From an uncultured Cetobacterium sp. (GTDB lineage: Bacteria > Fusobacteriota > Fusobacteriia > Fusobacteriales > Fusobacteriaceae), in contig NZ_CAMQXC010000006.1 of the NCBI RefSeq assembly GCF_947038635.1, positions 1-40,377 on the forward strand: a DNA stretch of 40,377 nucleotides. The letters are read 5' to 3'. Below, one piece after another: positions 9,102 through 16,685 of this stretch. The position numbers and the translations under genes are program-made. The notes beneath the pieces are model-generated. The model was not told where the DNA came from, did no database searches, and saw only the letters and a program-made list of their open reading frames with translations. Every line of letters starts with the position of its first letter. Position 1 is the first letter of the stretch.

Positions 9102-10268
9102 TTAAAATAGTTTGAATAAGTCTTTTCTTATATATTCATAAGTAAACTCATTCATTTTTTTGTACATCTCATCTTTTATAGATTGTTCTAAATTTTTGTC
9201 ATTTAAAATATTTAAAACAGTTTTTTCAAAGGTAACTTTATCATTTAATGGTACAAGCCCCCCAGCCTTTCCATCTACTAATATCTCTCTTGGTCCTGTT
9301 GGACAATCATAAGCTACAACAATTGTGTCACATAACATAGATTCTATAAATACAGTTGGTAATCCCTCTCCCATAGATGTATGCAAAAACATCTTTGCAG
9401 CTTTCATATATGGAAATGGATTTTTCTTTTGACCTAGAAGTAGTACATCCTCTTCTAAGTTAAGCTCTTTTATCTTTCTCTCTATATTAGGTCTATCATC
9501 TCCATCTCCCAATATATAAAGTTTCTCTTTAACACCTTTTTTCTTAAGCTCTCCATAGATTTCTACTAATCCAACTCTATTTTTACCACCTACAAGTCTT
9601 GAAACACCTACAAAGAATCTATCTTTTAATAGTTTTTCATCCTCAGGTGTTATCTCTGATCTATCCTCTGCTTTAGATTTTATTACATCAAAATCCATAG
9701 GATTATATATTCTAACACCTTTATCTTTAAATTGTGGAAACATCTCTTCAAACTCTTTTTTCATATCGTCGCAAATAAGTACCACTTTTTTATAAAGCTC
9801 AAATCTCTTTCTATAAGCCTCGTATTTTCGCCCTTTCTTATTAGCCAAAGAGTAGTGTACCCATCCAACTACAGGAACTTTTAAGTTTTTTATATATCTC
9901 CACATACTTCCATCAAAATCTATTACCACATCAAACTTATTCTTTTTAAAATAGCTATCTATCCACTTTTGAATAGTTACTCTACTATAATAAAGATTCC
10001 ATTGATACTGTAATCTAACTAAAAAGTTTTTCTTATTTTTTGAAAGCTCCTCAGTTTTTCTACAAAGATCTTCATCTTTTATATATTCAATTTTTATATT
10101 TTTAGGTACTTCACTGGCAAAAACATTTTTTTCTGGAATATTTTCCTTTATGATTAAAGTTATTTCTAGTTCAGGCTCCTTACTCAGTTTCTCCAAGTAG
10201 TTTATTAAAACCCTCTCTATTCCACCCATATACAGTTGACCACTGTATATAGCTATTTTTTTCTTCAT
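9102..10268 (-). CDS. glycosyltransferase family 4
   Basis: A 388-residue GT4 enzyme with the N-terminal loop YMGGIERVLINYL and the donor-binding block GEGLPTVFIESM (E-x7-E), followed by CPTGPREILV. The order and wording of these motifs are shared with the GT4 at 4996-6213, suggesting paralogy. It overlaps the first gene of the operon by 4 bp and is separated from the next by 22 bp, the largest gap in the operon. Function in LPS core or O-chain assembly is inferred from context; donor sugar unknown. Confidence 0.88.
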   Translation of the reverse strand: MKKKIAIYSGQLYMGGIERVLINYLEKLSKEPELEITLIIKENIPEKNVFASEVPKNIKIEYIKDEDLCRKTEELSKNKKNFLVRLQYQWNLYYSRVTIQKWIDSYFKKNKFDVVIDFDGSMWRYIKNLKVPVVGWVHYSLANKKGRKYEAYRKRFELYKKVVLICDDMKKEFEEMFPQFKDKGVRIYNPMDFDVIKSKAEDRSEITPEDEKLLKDRFFVGVSRLVGGKNRVGLVEIYGELKKKGVKEKLYILGDGDDRPNIERKIKELNLEEDVLLLGQKKNPFPYMKAAKMFLHTSMGEGLPTVFIESMLCDTIVVAYDCPTGPREILVDGKAGGLVPLNDKVTFEKTVLNILNDKNLEQSIKDEMYKKMNEFTYEYIRKDLFKLF

Positions 10269-11356
10269 ACACCTATCTCCTTCACATCAAACTTGTTTAT
10301 ATCTGCTTCCTCTCCAACTGCTGGTACATCACTAGAAAAAACTTGCTTTACCAGTGCTGAGTTTGGTCCCCAAACAACTGAGTTATTATCTCCTGTATCA
10401 AGTCTATAAACTGCTGTCATTGGAAGTTTTTCTGCTACACCTATATGAACAATTGAGGTATCTGGAGTTATTACATAATCAGCATGTTTTATTAGCTCTA
10501 CAACTTCTAATATTCCAGAAAGAGTTGGATACTTTACTCTGTCTCTCTCTCCTAAAACCTCTATTATCTCTTCAATCTCACTTTTTTTACTAGATTCACC
10601 AATAAATATCAACATGCTCTTACTCTCTTTTAAGATTTTACAACTAATCTCTAAAATCTTCTCTTTATTAAAACTTCTATGTTTACTAGCTGCATAGGGA
10701 TTTAAAACTACAAAGCTCTCTGGATTTCCAAGCTCACGAAGTCTTCTTTTAATCTCATCCTTTACAACTATTCCTGTATGAATTTCATAACTTAAATCTG
10801 GATTTTCTATTCCAAAAACCTTTAAAATATTTTTATACATATCTGTTATATGCTGCTTGTAATCTTTTTTATAACTTATATCAAAAAGTTCCCAATCACT
10901 TTTATCTAGCCCTACATTGACTTTAGCTTTACATAGATTTATAAACTTCATCTGATTAACACGAAGCATCTCTGAAAAATCAACTAATACATCATAATTT
11001 TCTTTAGCAAGTTCATTAGCTAGTTCGCTCTCTTTACCTTTTTTATAGTTATATATTTTATTTATATGGGGGTTAAATTTAATAATATCAGTAGCTGCAC
11101 CTCTACTTACTACTCCTATTTTAATATCTGGATATCTCTTTTGTATCTCCCTAAACATAAGAGTATTTATAACCATATCCCCTATTTTTCCATCATAACG
11201 TAAAAAAAGAATAGACTTTACTCTACCCATATCTAATCTATTATCTCTCACTAACTCTGAATGTTTTTCACTTTTTCTATCCCAAAGTTTTCTACCTATA
11301 TTTAGCCTTATTGGTCGTAGAAAATCCTGAACTACCCTATTTAACTTACGGATCAT
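10265..11356 (-). CDS. glycosyltransferase family 9, first gene of the LPS operon
   Basis: A 363-residue GT9 enzyme: LRYDGKIGDMVINTLMFREI gives the acceptor loop, VVLNPYAASKHRSF the donor-domain start, and TPDTSIVHIGVAEKLPM the C-terminal nucleotide-binding block. A basic N-terminal 40 residues precede the fold. The start ATG follows GAGGGG at a normal distance. It is the promoter-proximal gene, with an extended -10 box about 35 bases upstream on the minus strand. The order of genes suggests that inner-core sugars are added first by this and the next GT9, but the true acceptor is not shown by sequence. Confidence 0.88.
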   Translation of the reverse strand: MIRKLNRVVQDFLRPIRLNIGRKLWDRKSEKHSELVRDNRLDMGRVKSILFLRYDGKIGDMVINTLMFREIQKRYPDIKIGVVSRGAATDIIKFNPHINKIYNYKKGKESELANELAKENYDVLVDFSEMLRVNQMKFINLCKAKVNVGLDKSDWELFDISYKKDYKQHITDMYKNILKVFGIENPDLSYEIHTGIVVKDEIKRRLRELGNPESFVVLNPYAASKHRSFNKEKILEISCKILKESKSMLIFIGESSKKSEIEEIIEVLGERDRVKYPTLSGILEVVELIKHADYVITPDTSIVHIGVAEKLPMTAVYRLDTGDNNSVVWGPNSALVKQVFSSDVPAVGEEADINKFDVKEIGV

Positions 11357-11388
11357 ATTTTCCCCTCATATATTTACATTTTATTTTA

Positions 11389-11417
11389 ATTATAACACAT
11401 CTCACTCTTAATTTTAA
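11389..11417 (-). promoter_or_regulatory. promoter of the LPS operon
   Basis: On the minus strand the extended -10 TGTTATAAT (11397-11389) has a perfect TATAAT hexamer, with a weak -35 TTAAAA 17 bp upstream (11417-11412). The predicted start is about 25 bases before the first operon ATG. It sits in the 209-bp divergent gap facing the omptin gene. No operator is obvious. Confidence 0.55.
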
Positions 11418-11565
11418 CATTATAATACCTCAATTTCCTTTACAACTATTTTTTTGATTTTTTCATGTATTTTTTTCAAGAATTCATGTTATAAAAAATA
11501 ATTTTCGCATTCTGTATACTAAAATGTTTTTAGAAAATAAATTTATAAGACTTAGGAGGTTTTTT

Positions 11566-12510
11566 ATGTTAAAAAGAAATTTTTTAATTTTACTTACTGC
11601 TACCTCTACTGGAATTTTTGCACAATCCTCTAATGCTTTTAACTTCTCTTTAGGAACTGTTAACGGTAAGGCAGGGGAGTATGTTTATGTCCCTGAAACA
11701 GGAGAAAAAGTTAGCTACTTAGATTGGAAAATTAAAAATGTTCCTGTTTTTATACTTGGTTACACACACACATTTGATAATATAGAGTTTCAAATGGGAC
11801 TAAAGAAAAACTTCAGCTCTACATCTAGTGGATCTATGAAAGATTATGATTGGTACTCATCTGAAGACACTGAAGATGGAGCTACCCCTAATGATTACGG
11901 GAAGCTTTCAAACTTCAGTGACAATAAAAACTATGTGGAAGATCTTTTAATGTTTGATACAAATATTAAGTACTGGTTTTATCACACAGAAAACTTAAAA
12001 TCTGGACCTATGTTAGGTTTCAAATATGATTACTTTAAATTTTATGCTAAAGGTGGAGACCAATATAACTATATGTTAGATGGTTCTACTACTATCTATA
12101 AAGATGACTACTCTAAAAAAAGTATTGAGTATTCTCAAAAATTTTTCACACCATATGTTGGTTATGGAGTTTCGTACACTTATGAGAAACTGATTTTAGA
12201 TTTAGAGGTTAAAGGTAGTACATATGGAAAAGCCAAAGCTAAAGATAAGCATCTTGAAAGAGGTCCTATGGAATCTAATGAAAAATATAAAGATGTTAAA
12301 AATTTAGGAGTTAAACTTGCAGCTACATACCCTATAACTCCATCAATTGATATAAATGGAACTTTAGAATACTCTAAATATTTCCACAAGAAAAAATCTA
12401 CTACTGATTTTACAACTGATGAAGGTGAAAAAATTAGTGGTATCAAAAACCTATCAGGTATTAAAAATAGCAGTTATGTAGTATCTCTTGGAGCTACATA
12501 CAAGTTTTAA
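11566..12510 (+). CDS. omptin-family outer membrane protease
   Basis: Outer-membrane ten-stranded barrel protease of the OmpT/Pla family (aspartate-histidine type), 314 residues. I place the start at 11566, not at the ATG 42 bases upstream: an AGGAGG lies 6 bases before it and it opens a clean signal peptide (MLKRNFLILLTATSTGIFAQ). The opening SLGTVNGKAGEYVY and the following SYLDWK match the OmpT N terminus (SLGTLSGKTKERVY, SQLDWK). Catalytic pairs are conserved: D93-Y-D95-W (OmpT D83/D85) and D227-K-H229 (OmpT D210/H212). GYKQRF-MPYIGL of OmpT matches YSQKFFTPYVGY here. The C terminus ends in Phe, as barrel proteins do. Omptins need rough LPS for activity, and an LPS operon lies immediately divergent. 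It is followed after 19 bp by the autotransporter gene. Confidence 0.92.
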   Translation: MLKRNFLILLTATSTGIFAQSSNAFNFSLGTVNGKAGEYVYVPETGEKVSYLDWKIKNVPVFILGYTHTFDNIEFQMGLKKNFSSTSSGSMKDYDWYSSEDTEDGATPNDYGKLSNFSDNKNYVEDLLMFDTNIKYWFYHTENLKSGPMLGFKYDYFKFYAKGGDQYNYMLDGSTTIYKDDYSKKSIEYSQKFFTPYVGYGVSYTYEKLILDLEVKGSTYGKAKAKDKHLERGPMESNEKYKDVKNLGVKLAATYPITPSIDINGTLEYSKYFHKKKSTTDFTTDEGEKISGIKNLSGIKNSSYVVSLGATYKF

Positions 12511-12529
12511 AAATTCGGAGGGAAATTAA

Positions 12530-15289
12530 ATGAAAATATATAACAAAAAATATCTATTTATTGGAATCCTTGCTTCCTTAGTAACAGCATGTGGAAGTGG
12601 AGGAGGTGGCGGTGGTAGTAGCAACTCACCTTCTGTTTCTACACCTTCACCAACAGTTAGTGCTAAACCAGTGGAAAACACAGATAAAGTAGAACATAAT
12701 AATAGAGTTGATGAAAAACCTAGAGTTCCATCACTTCCAGAGGTTAAAGAGGATAAACCTGACTCTAATCTACCTTCTGTAGAAGAAGTTATTCAACCTA
12801 ATGAGGAAGTGGTTCCTGTTCCTCAACCAGAAGAAGAACTACTTCCTCCTCCACCATATGAAATGCCACCATCTAAAAATAGTGGTCTATTAAATGTTGA
12901 ACGTGACGGATGGGATGGTGTTGTAGCTGTTAATGGAAAAACTGCTACAAATGAAAAAACTGGTGTTATAAATGTGTTATCAAAATACTCATCAGGAATG
13001 GTCTCTGTAAGCAAAGGATCAAAAGCTATAAACGAAGGAACTATCACGGGAACTCAACCAGATTCTAATACAGATATGGCTTTAATGAAGGGGATTTACG
13101 GTGGTAATCTTGAAAATAATGGAACTATTAGAGGTACTGGTTCTGCTGTTAGTGCCATGCTTAATGAATCATATCATGGCGAAGGCTTTACCTCTGTAAA
13201 TAACGGTAATATTGAATTAATTGGAGATAATAAAGAGAACTTACACTACACTCGTCTTGTTGGTATGGATGCTGTAAAAAGTAAAAAGGATGATGACAAT
13301 GAAGAGGATATTAAATTAGTAAATAATGGTACCATCAATGTTCAAAACAATAACTTTCATCTTTTAAATCCAAATGCTATTTCATCTATGTATATTCATG
13401 GTATGAGTGTTAATATTTACTCTAAATCTAATACTAAAAATGAAGCTATAAATAATGGAGAGATTACAGTTAGTGGAAAACATAGTACTGGAATGAATGC
13501 TTATGGTAATAATATAACTTTAATCAACAAAGGAAAGATAAAAGCTTCTGGTGAATTTGCTAATGGTATAAGTGCATATGGAGAAAATATTCAAGCTATT
13601 AATGAGGGAACTATAGATGTTGATGGATATCACTCATCAGGTATTAGCGTTAGTGAGGGAGCTGTTGGAATAAACGAAAAAACTGGTGTTATTAAAATAG
13701 ATGGTCAAAATGCTTTTGCTATGAGTGCTACAAATGGAAGTAAAATTATTAATAAAGGTAAGATCATTTTAAATGGACAATCTACTGGTATGTACGCTGG
13801 AAATGTTGGAGTAAATGCTGACCAATATGCAACAAGCACTATTGAAAATGAAGGAGAGATTATCTTTGAAGATTCAAATATTAAAACTGCTATCTGGGCA
13901 TCTGAAAATGGTACTTATATAAATAAGGGTAAAATAATAGGTTCTGATGGAATTGAAATTAAAACAGAAAATATGGGTAGATTTGTCGTTGGAAAAGATG
14001 CTTCTGGAGATATTTCTAGAGTTAGAGCAAAAAGAAGTTTAAAAATAGATGGAGATGTTGTTGCATCTAAAGATTTAATAGATGGAAACAAAAAAGAGTT
14101 TATCTATAAAGATGTATTCTCTGCTCCTCAAATTGAAATAACTAGAAGTGCCGATCCAAAATATGTTTCAATGTTCTATAACTCAAAATTAGAACTTAAT
14201 AACACTGGAAATGTGGATATGGCAATTTATAGAAATGAAACTACTGTTGAAGAAAGCTATGAAAGCGAAGAGTTTAGCTCTTTAACTAGTTCTTTAGATA
14301 ACTATTTAGACATAGAAAACCTTGAGCTATCTAAGGATGAGAAGTTAGTTGTTGATAAGATTTTAAAATCTGATAAAATCAGTGATGTTCAAAAAGTTGT
14401 AAAGGATTTATCAGGAGAGATCTATGCTAATCTTCCTAGACAAATTTTTGATATTCAAGATAGATTTATAAAAGAGGATGGTAAACTTATAGATAATCTA
14501 AATGAGTATAGCTATAACTTTAACTTCTTTGGAGATAAGTCATCTGTTAAAAATAAAGGGGAGATCTCTGGATATAAGACTACGTCAGAGGGATTTGTGG
14601 GAACAAAGAGATTTGAAAACAATGTGTTTGCAACTATTGGATATGAAAACAGTAGTGTAAAATACAACGAAGGTTCTAAAGGATCTATTCAATCTATTCA
14701 TACTGGAATCTATAAAAAACTACTTTTAAATGAGTTTGATATTAAACTAGGACTAAATGGTGAGTATAACTTCCATGAAACAAATAGAGAGATTGATAGT
14801 TTTGATAAAAAAGCTAAAGGGAAATATAATTCATATACTTTAGGAGCTAATGGAGAGATTAGTAGAGTTTATGGGGACTCACTATATATAAAACCTACTC
14901 TTGGGTTAAATTTAGGATATGGAAAATATGAAAAGTTCACTGAGAAAAACGCTGGTGATTTAGGATTAACTGTTAAAGAGGAAAATTACTTCTCTATCTT
15001 ACCAAGTGTTGGATTTAAAGTTGGAAAAAACTTTGAATTTGTAGATATCTATTCAAATGCAATCTACTCATATGAGTTAGGTGATCTGAATAAAAAACAA
15101 GGTATGTCTCTTTTAGGAGATAAAATTAACTATAAACTGAATAGTGACTCTTTAGAGAAAGCAAATTTAATATTAAATGCTGGAGTATCTACTGAGATTA
15201 AAGATTTCAAAATCACTTTTGAAGTTGGAAAAGAGTTTGGAAAAAGAGATAACAACTACCTAGCATTAGGTATCGGTTATAAATTTTAA
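12530..15289 (+). CDS. lipoprotein-type autotransporter
   Basis: A 919-residue type Va autotransporter. The N terminus is a lipoprotein signal (residues 1-21) with lipobox V18-T-A-C21, followed by GSGGGGGG and a Pro/Glu-rich linker (about 40-115). The passenger, about 120-600, is made of recurring units of the form N-x-G-x-I-x-V-x-G-x-x-S-x-G-M/I, typical of a right-handed beta-helix; no serine-protease triad is recognisable. An alpha-helical region at about 590-650 leads to a C-terminal barrel of about 270 residues ending in GIGYKF. The start follows CGGAGGG. Because the mature N terminus should be acylated, the passenger may be held at both ends, as in NalP- or SphB1-like proteins, unless cleaved. 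It shares an operon with the omptin, which could be the releasing protease (inference only). Confidence 0.88.
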   Translation: MKIYNKKYLFIGILASLVTACGSGGGGGGSSNSPSVSTPSPTVSAKPVENTDKVEHNNRVDEKPRVPSLPEVKEDKPDSNLPSVEEVIQPNEEVVPVPQPEEELLPPPPYEMPPSKNSGLLNVERDGWDGVVAVNGKTATNEKTGVINVLSKYSSGMVSVSKGSKAINEGTITGTQPDSNTDMALMKGIYGGNLENNGTIRGTGSAVSAMLNESYHGEGFTSVNNGNIELIGDNKENLHYTRLVGMDAVKSKKDDDNEEDIKLVNNGTINVQNNNFHLLNPNAISSMYIHGMSVNIYSKSNTKNEAINNGEITVSGKHSTGMNAYGNNITLINKGKIKASGEFANGISAYGENIQAINEGTIDVDGYHSSGISVSEGAVGINEKTGVIKIDGQNAFAMSATNGSKIINKGKIILNGQSTGMYAGNVGVNADQYATSTIENEGEIIFEDSNIKTAIWASENGTYINKGKIIGSDGIEIKTENMGRFVVGKDASGDISRVRAKRSLKIDGDVVASKDLIDGNKKEFIYKDVFSAPQIEITRSADPKYVSMFYNSKLELNNTGNVDMAIYRNETTVEESYESEEFSSLTSSLDNYLDIENLELSKDEKLVVDKILKSDKISDVQKVVKDLSGEIYANLPRQIFDIQDRFIKEDGKLIDNLNEYSYNFNFFGDKSSVKNKGEISGYKTTSEGFVGTKRFENNVFATIGYENSSVKYNEGSKGSIQSIHTGIYKKLLLNEFDIKLGLNGEYNFHETNREIDSFDKKAKGKYNSYTLGANGEISRVYGDSLYIKPTLGLNLGYGKYEKFTEKNAGDLGLTVKEENYFSILPSVGFKVGKNFEFVDIYSNAIYSYELGDLNKKQGMSLLGDKINYKLNSDSLEKANLILNAGVSTEIKDFKITFEVGKEFGKRDNNYLALGIGYKF

Positions 15290-15305
15290 GTACCCCCGAA
15301 ATAGT

Positions 15306-15336
15306 AAAAAGGCTACGGAATATCCGTAGTCTTTTT
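15306..15336. terminator. bidirectional terminator between autotransporter and perR-like gene
   Basis: Hairpin GGCTACGGA / TCCGTAGTC (one G-T pair) with a short loop, flanked by A5 and T5 runs on the two sides, so it can stop transcription from both convergent genes. Confidence 0.85.
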
Positions 15337-15345
15337 ATTTTCTCT

Positions 15346-15726
15346 TTATTTTTTAATCTTACATTTTTTACAAGTTCCATTTAAAGTAAGATCATATTTT
15401 CTTATTGAAATACCATCATCTTTTGAAACCTTATCTAAAAACTCATCTATCCCTGGGATATTTATATCTGTTATACTTCCACACTCATCACAGATAAAAT
15501 GTGCATGGGGGTCTAAGTTTTTATCAAACTTATCCACTTGATTTGGTAAGCTAACTTTTTTTATAGCTCCAATCTCAGTTAATTTTGTTAAATTTCTATA
15601 AACTGTTCCTAAACTTAGTTCAGGATTATCTTTTTTTAAGTCTGCATATATTGTATCTGCTGTAAGGTGTTCATGACTATTTAATATATAATTTAAGATT
15701 AATTCTCTCTGTTTAGAAAATTTCAT
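15346..15726 (-). CDS. perR: Fur-family regulator, PerR-like
   Basis: A 126-residue Fur-family repressor: N-terminal winged helix (about 1-60) and C-terminal dimerisation domain. The structural zinc site is C79-x2-C82 and C119-x2-C122. The residues that bind the regulatory iron/manganese in Bacillus PerR appear to be present: H20, D68, H74, H76 and D87 (PerR H37, D85, H91, H93, D104). Fur proteins usually have Glu at the last position, so I favour a peroxide sensor. It is divergent from the pterin gene at 15944, and the gap holds a strong palindrome (15886-15914) and a weaker related site (15750-15764) close to its own start. Autoregulation and control of the neighbour are therefore likely. 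Zur or Fur remain possible alternatives. Confidence 0.85.
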   Translation of the reverse strand: MKFSKQRELILNYILNSHEHLTADTIYADLKKDNPELSLGTVYRNLTKLTEIGAIKKVSLPNQVDKFDKNLDPHAHFICDECGSITDINIPGIDEFLDKVSKDDGISIRKYDLTLNGTCKKCKIKK

Positions 15727-15749
15727 AAATTATACCTCCTTTACATTTT

Positions 15750-15764
15750 TAATAATAATTACTG
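15750..15764. promoter_or_regulatory. possible second Fur/PerR-like site upstream of perR
   Basis: TAATAATAATTACTG partly matches the core of the strong palindrome (TAGTAATGATTACTA) and lies about 25-40 bases before the perR start codon, a place suited to autoregulation. Imperfect match in an AT-rich gap, so weak. Confidence 0.35.
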
Positions 15765-15846
15765 TTTTCATTACCATTTTCCTATAATTTTAATCTATTT
15801 TTGAGTTTTTTTCCAACTTTATTTTTAAAATTATTAAAAATTATGT

Positions 15847-15875
15847 TTGACAAAAATATTTTTATATGTAATAAT
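15847..15875 (+). promoter_or_regulatory. promoter of the PTPS-like gene
   Basis: Perfect -35 TTGACA (15847-15852), 17-bp spacer, -10 AATAAT (15870-15875) preceded by TGT, i.e. an extended -10. The predicted start, about 15882, lies at the edge of the 15886-15914 palindrome. Confidence 0.8.
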
Positions 15876-15885
15876 ACACTCGCAA

Positions 15886-15914
15886 CTAATAATAGTAATG
15901 ATTACTATTATTAG
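15886..15914. promoter_or_regulatory. 14-1-14 perfect palindrome, probable Fur/PerR-family operator
   Basis: CTAATAATAGTAAT, one central G, then its exact complement. The core TAGTAATGATTACTA has the 7-1-7 form of PerR/Fur boxes (Bacillus consensus TTATAATNATTATAA). It covers roughly +5 to +33 of the predicted transcript, so a bound repressor would block transcription. The adjacent divergent gene encodes a PerR-like protein, the obvious candidate binder. Confidence 0.75.
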
Positions 15915-15943
15915 TTTATGAAATTTAAAAGGGAGGTATTACT

Positions 15944-16507
15944 ATGAGAAGTATTACTACATTTGATTTACAATATGCACACAGATTCTATCAATTTAAG
16001 GGAGAGGCACAGTATCTGCACGGACACACAGGGCTTTTAACTATTGAAGTTGAGGACTCTATCAACGAGGGAGTTAATATGGTTTACCCATGTAACGAGA
16101 TTCAAAAGACAGCTTGGGACGTTTTAAAGAACTTTGACCACGCACTTATTTTAAGAGAAGATGATCCACTTCTTCCTGCTATTCTTAAAGTTTATGAAGA
16201 AACAGGTATTAAAGATGGTACACCTCAAAATACAATGAAAGGTATAGCTTTTAAAAATGAGCTTGCAACTGCATACCCTGATTCTCGTTTAGTTGTTACT
16301 AAAGAAACTTTAACAGTTGAAGGAATGATTAAAATAGTTTACGAACTATTAAAAGATAAATTAAATATTGCTAAAATCACTTTCACTAGTGGTGTTAATG
16401 CTGCATCTGCAGAATACAATACAAAAAATAACATCGAGCGTTGTCCTTTATGCGGGATATCTTTAGATGAAAACCACTCTTGTCCTAAGTGTGGATACAA
16501 AAAATAA
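15944..16507 (+). CDS. PTPS-III-like pterin enzyme with C-terminal zinc ribbon
   Basis: Member of the 6-pyruvoyl-tetrahydropterin synthase/QueD fold, 187 residues. Zinc ligands H13, H26 and H28 are in place (YAHRF and LHGH). The catalytic Cys of QueD is absent; instead the motif reads E21-x4-H26-G-H28, the ExxxxHGH form reported for PTPS-III enzymes that replace dihydroneopterin aldolase (FolB) in folate synthesis. D65-H66 and E121 fit the remaining active-site positions. Unusually, it ends in a C167-x2-C170 ... C180-x2-C183 zinc ribbon. The start follows GGGAGG. A strong promoter with an overlapping palindrome next to a PerR-like gene suggests metal- or peroxide-responsive control. Not a standard queD; folate function is family-based inference. 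Confidence 0.8.
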   Translation: MRSITTFDLQYAHRFYQFKGEAQYLHGHTGLLTIEVEDSINEGVNMVYPCNEIQKTAWDVLKNFDHALILREDDPLLPAILKVYEETGIKDGTPQNTMKGIAFKNELATAYPDSRLVVTKETLTVEGMIKIVYELLKDKLNIAKITFTSGVNAASAEYNTKNNIERCPLCGISLDENHSCPKCGYKK

Positions 16508-16551
16508 AAACTAACTAAATCAAATTCCAAATTGATCTCATTTTATGTTTT

Positions 16552-16587
16552 GAGCTAGATAACCTCCCCCGTTATCTAGCTCTTTTT
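16552..16587 (+). terminator. intrinsic terminator after the PTPS-like gene
   Basis: Perfect 12-bp stem GAGCTAGATAAC / GTTATCTAGCTC with a C-rich 7-nt loop, followed by T5. Confidence 0.92.
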
Positions 16588-16630
16588 CTATTATATTTAC
16601 TTCTAAAAAGATGCAGAATTCTAAAAAATA

Positions 16631-16639
16631 TGATATACT
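16631..16639 (+). promoter_or_regulatory. extended -10 promoter for the deacetylase gene
   Basis: TGATATACT with -10 TATACT (16634-16639) and only a weak -35 (ATGCAG, 16611). It lies about 45 bases before the start codon and just after the preceding terminator. Confidence 0.5.
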
Positions 16640-16685
16640 TTTTTAATGTAATATTAATGAAATTCTATTGTTTTAGGAGGGTTAT

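Noticed and set aside
12180-12446. Antisense ORF within the omptin gene
   Set aside because: Opposite-strand shadow of a clear omptin coding region, no Shine-Dalgarno or recognisable product.
13440-13960. Repeated stretches in the autotransporter gene as DNA repeats or CRISPR
   Set aside because: They are degenerate at DNA level and reflect beta-helix protein repeats; no regular spacing or spacers. No CRISPR array seen in the window.
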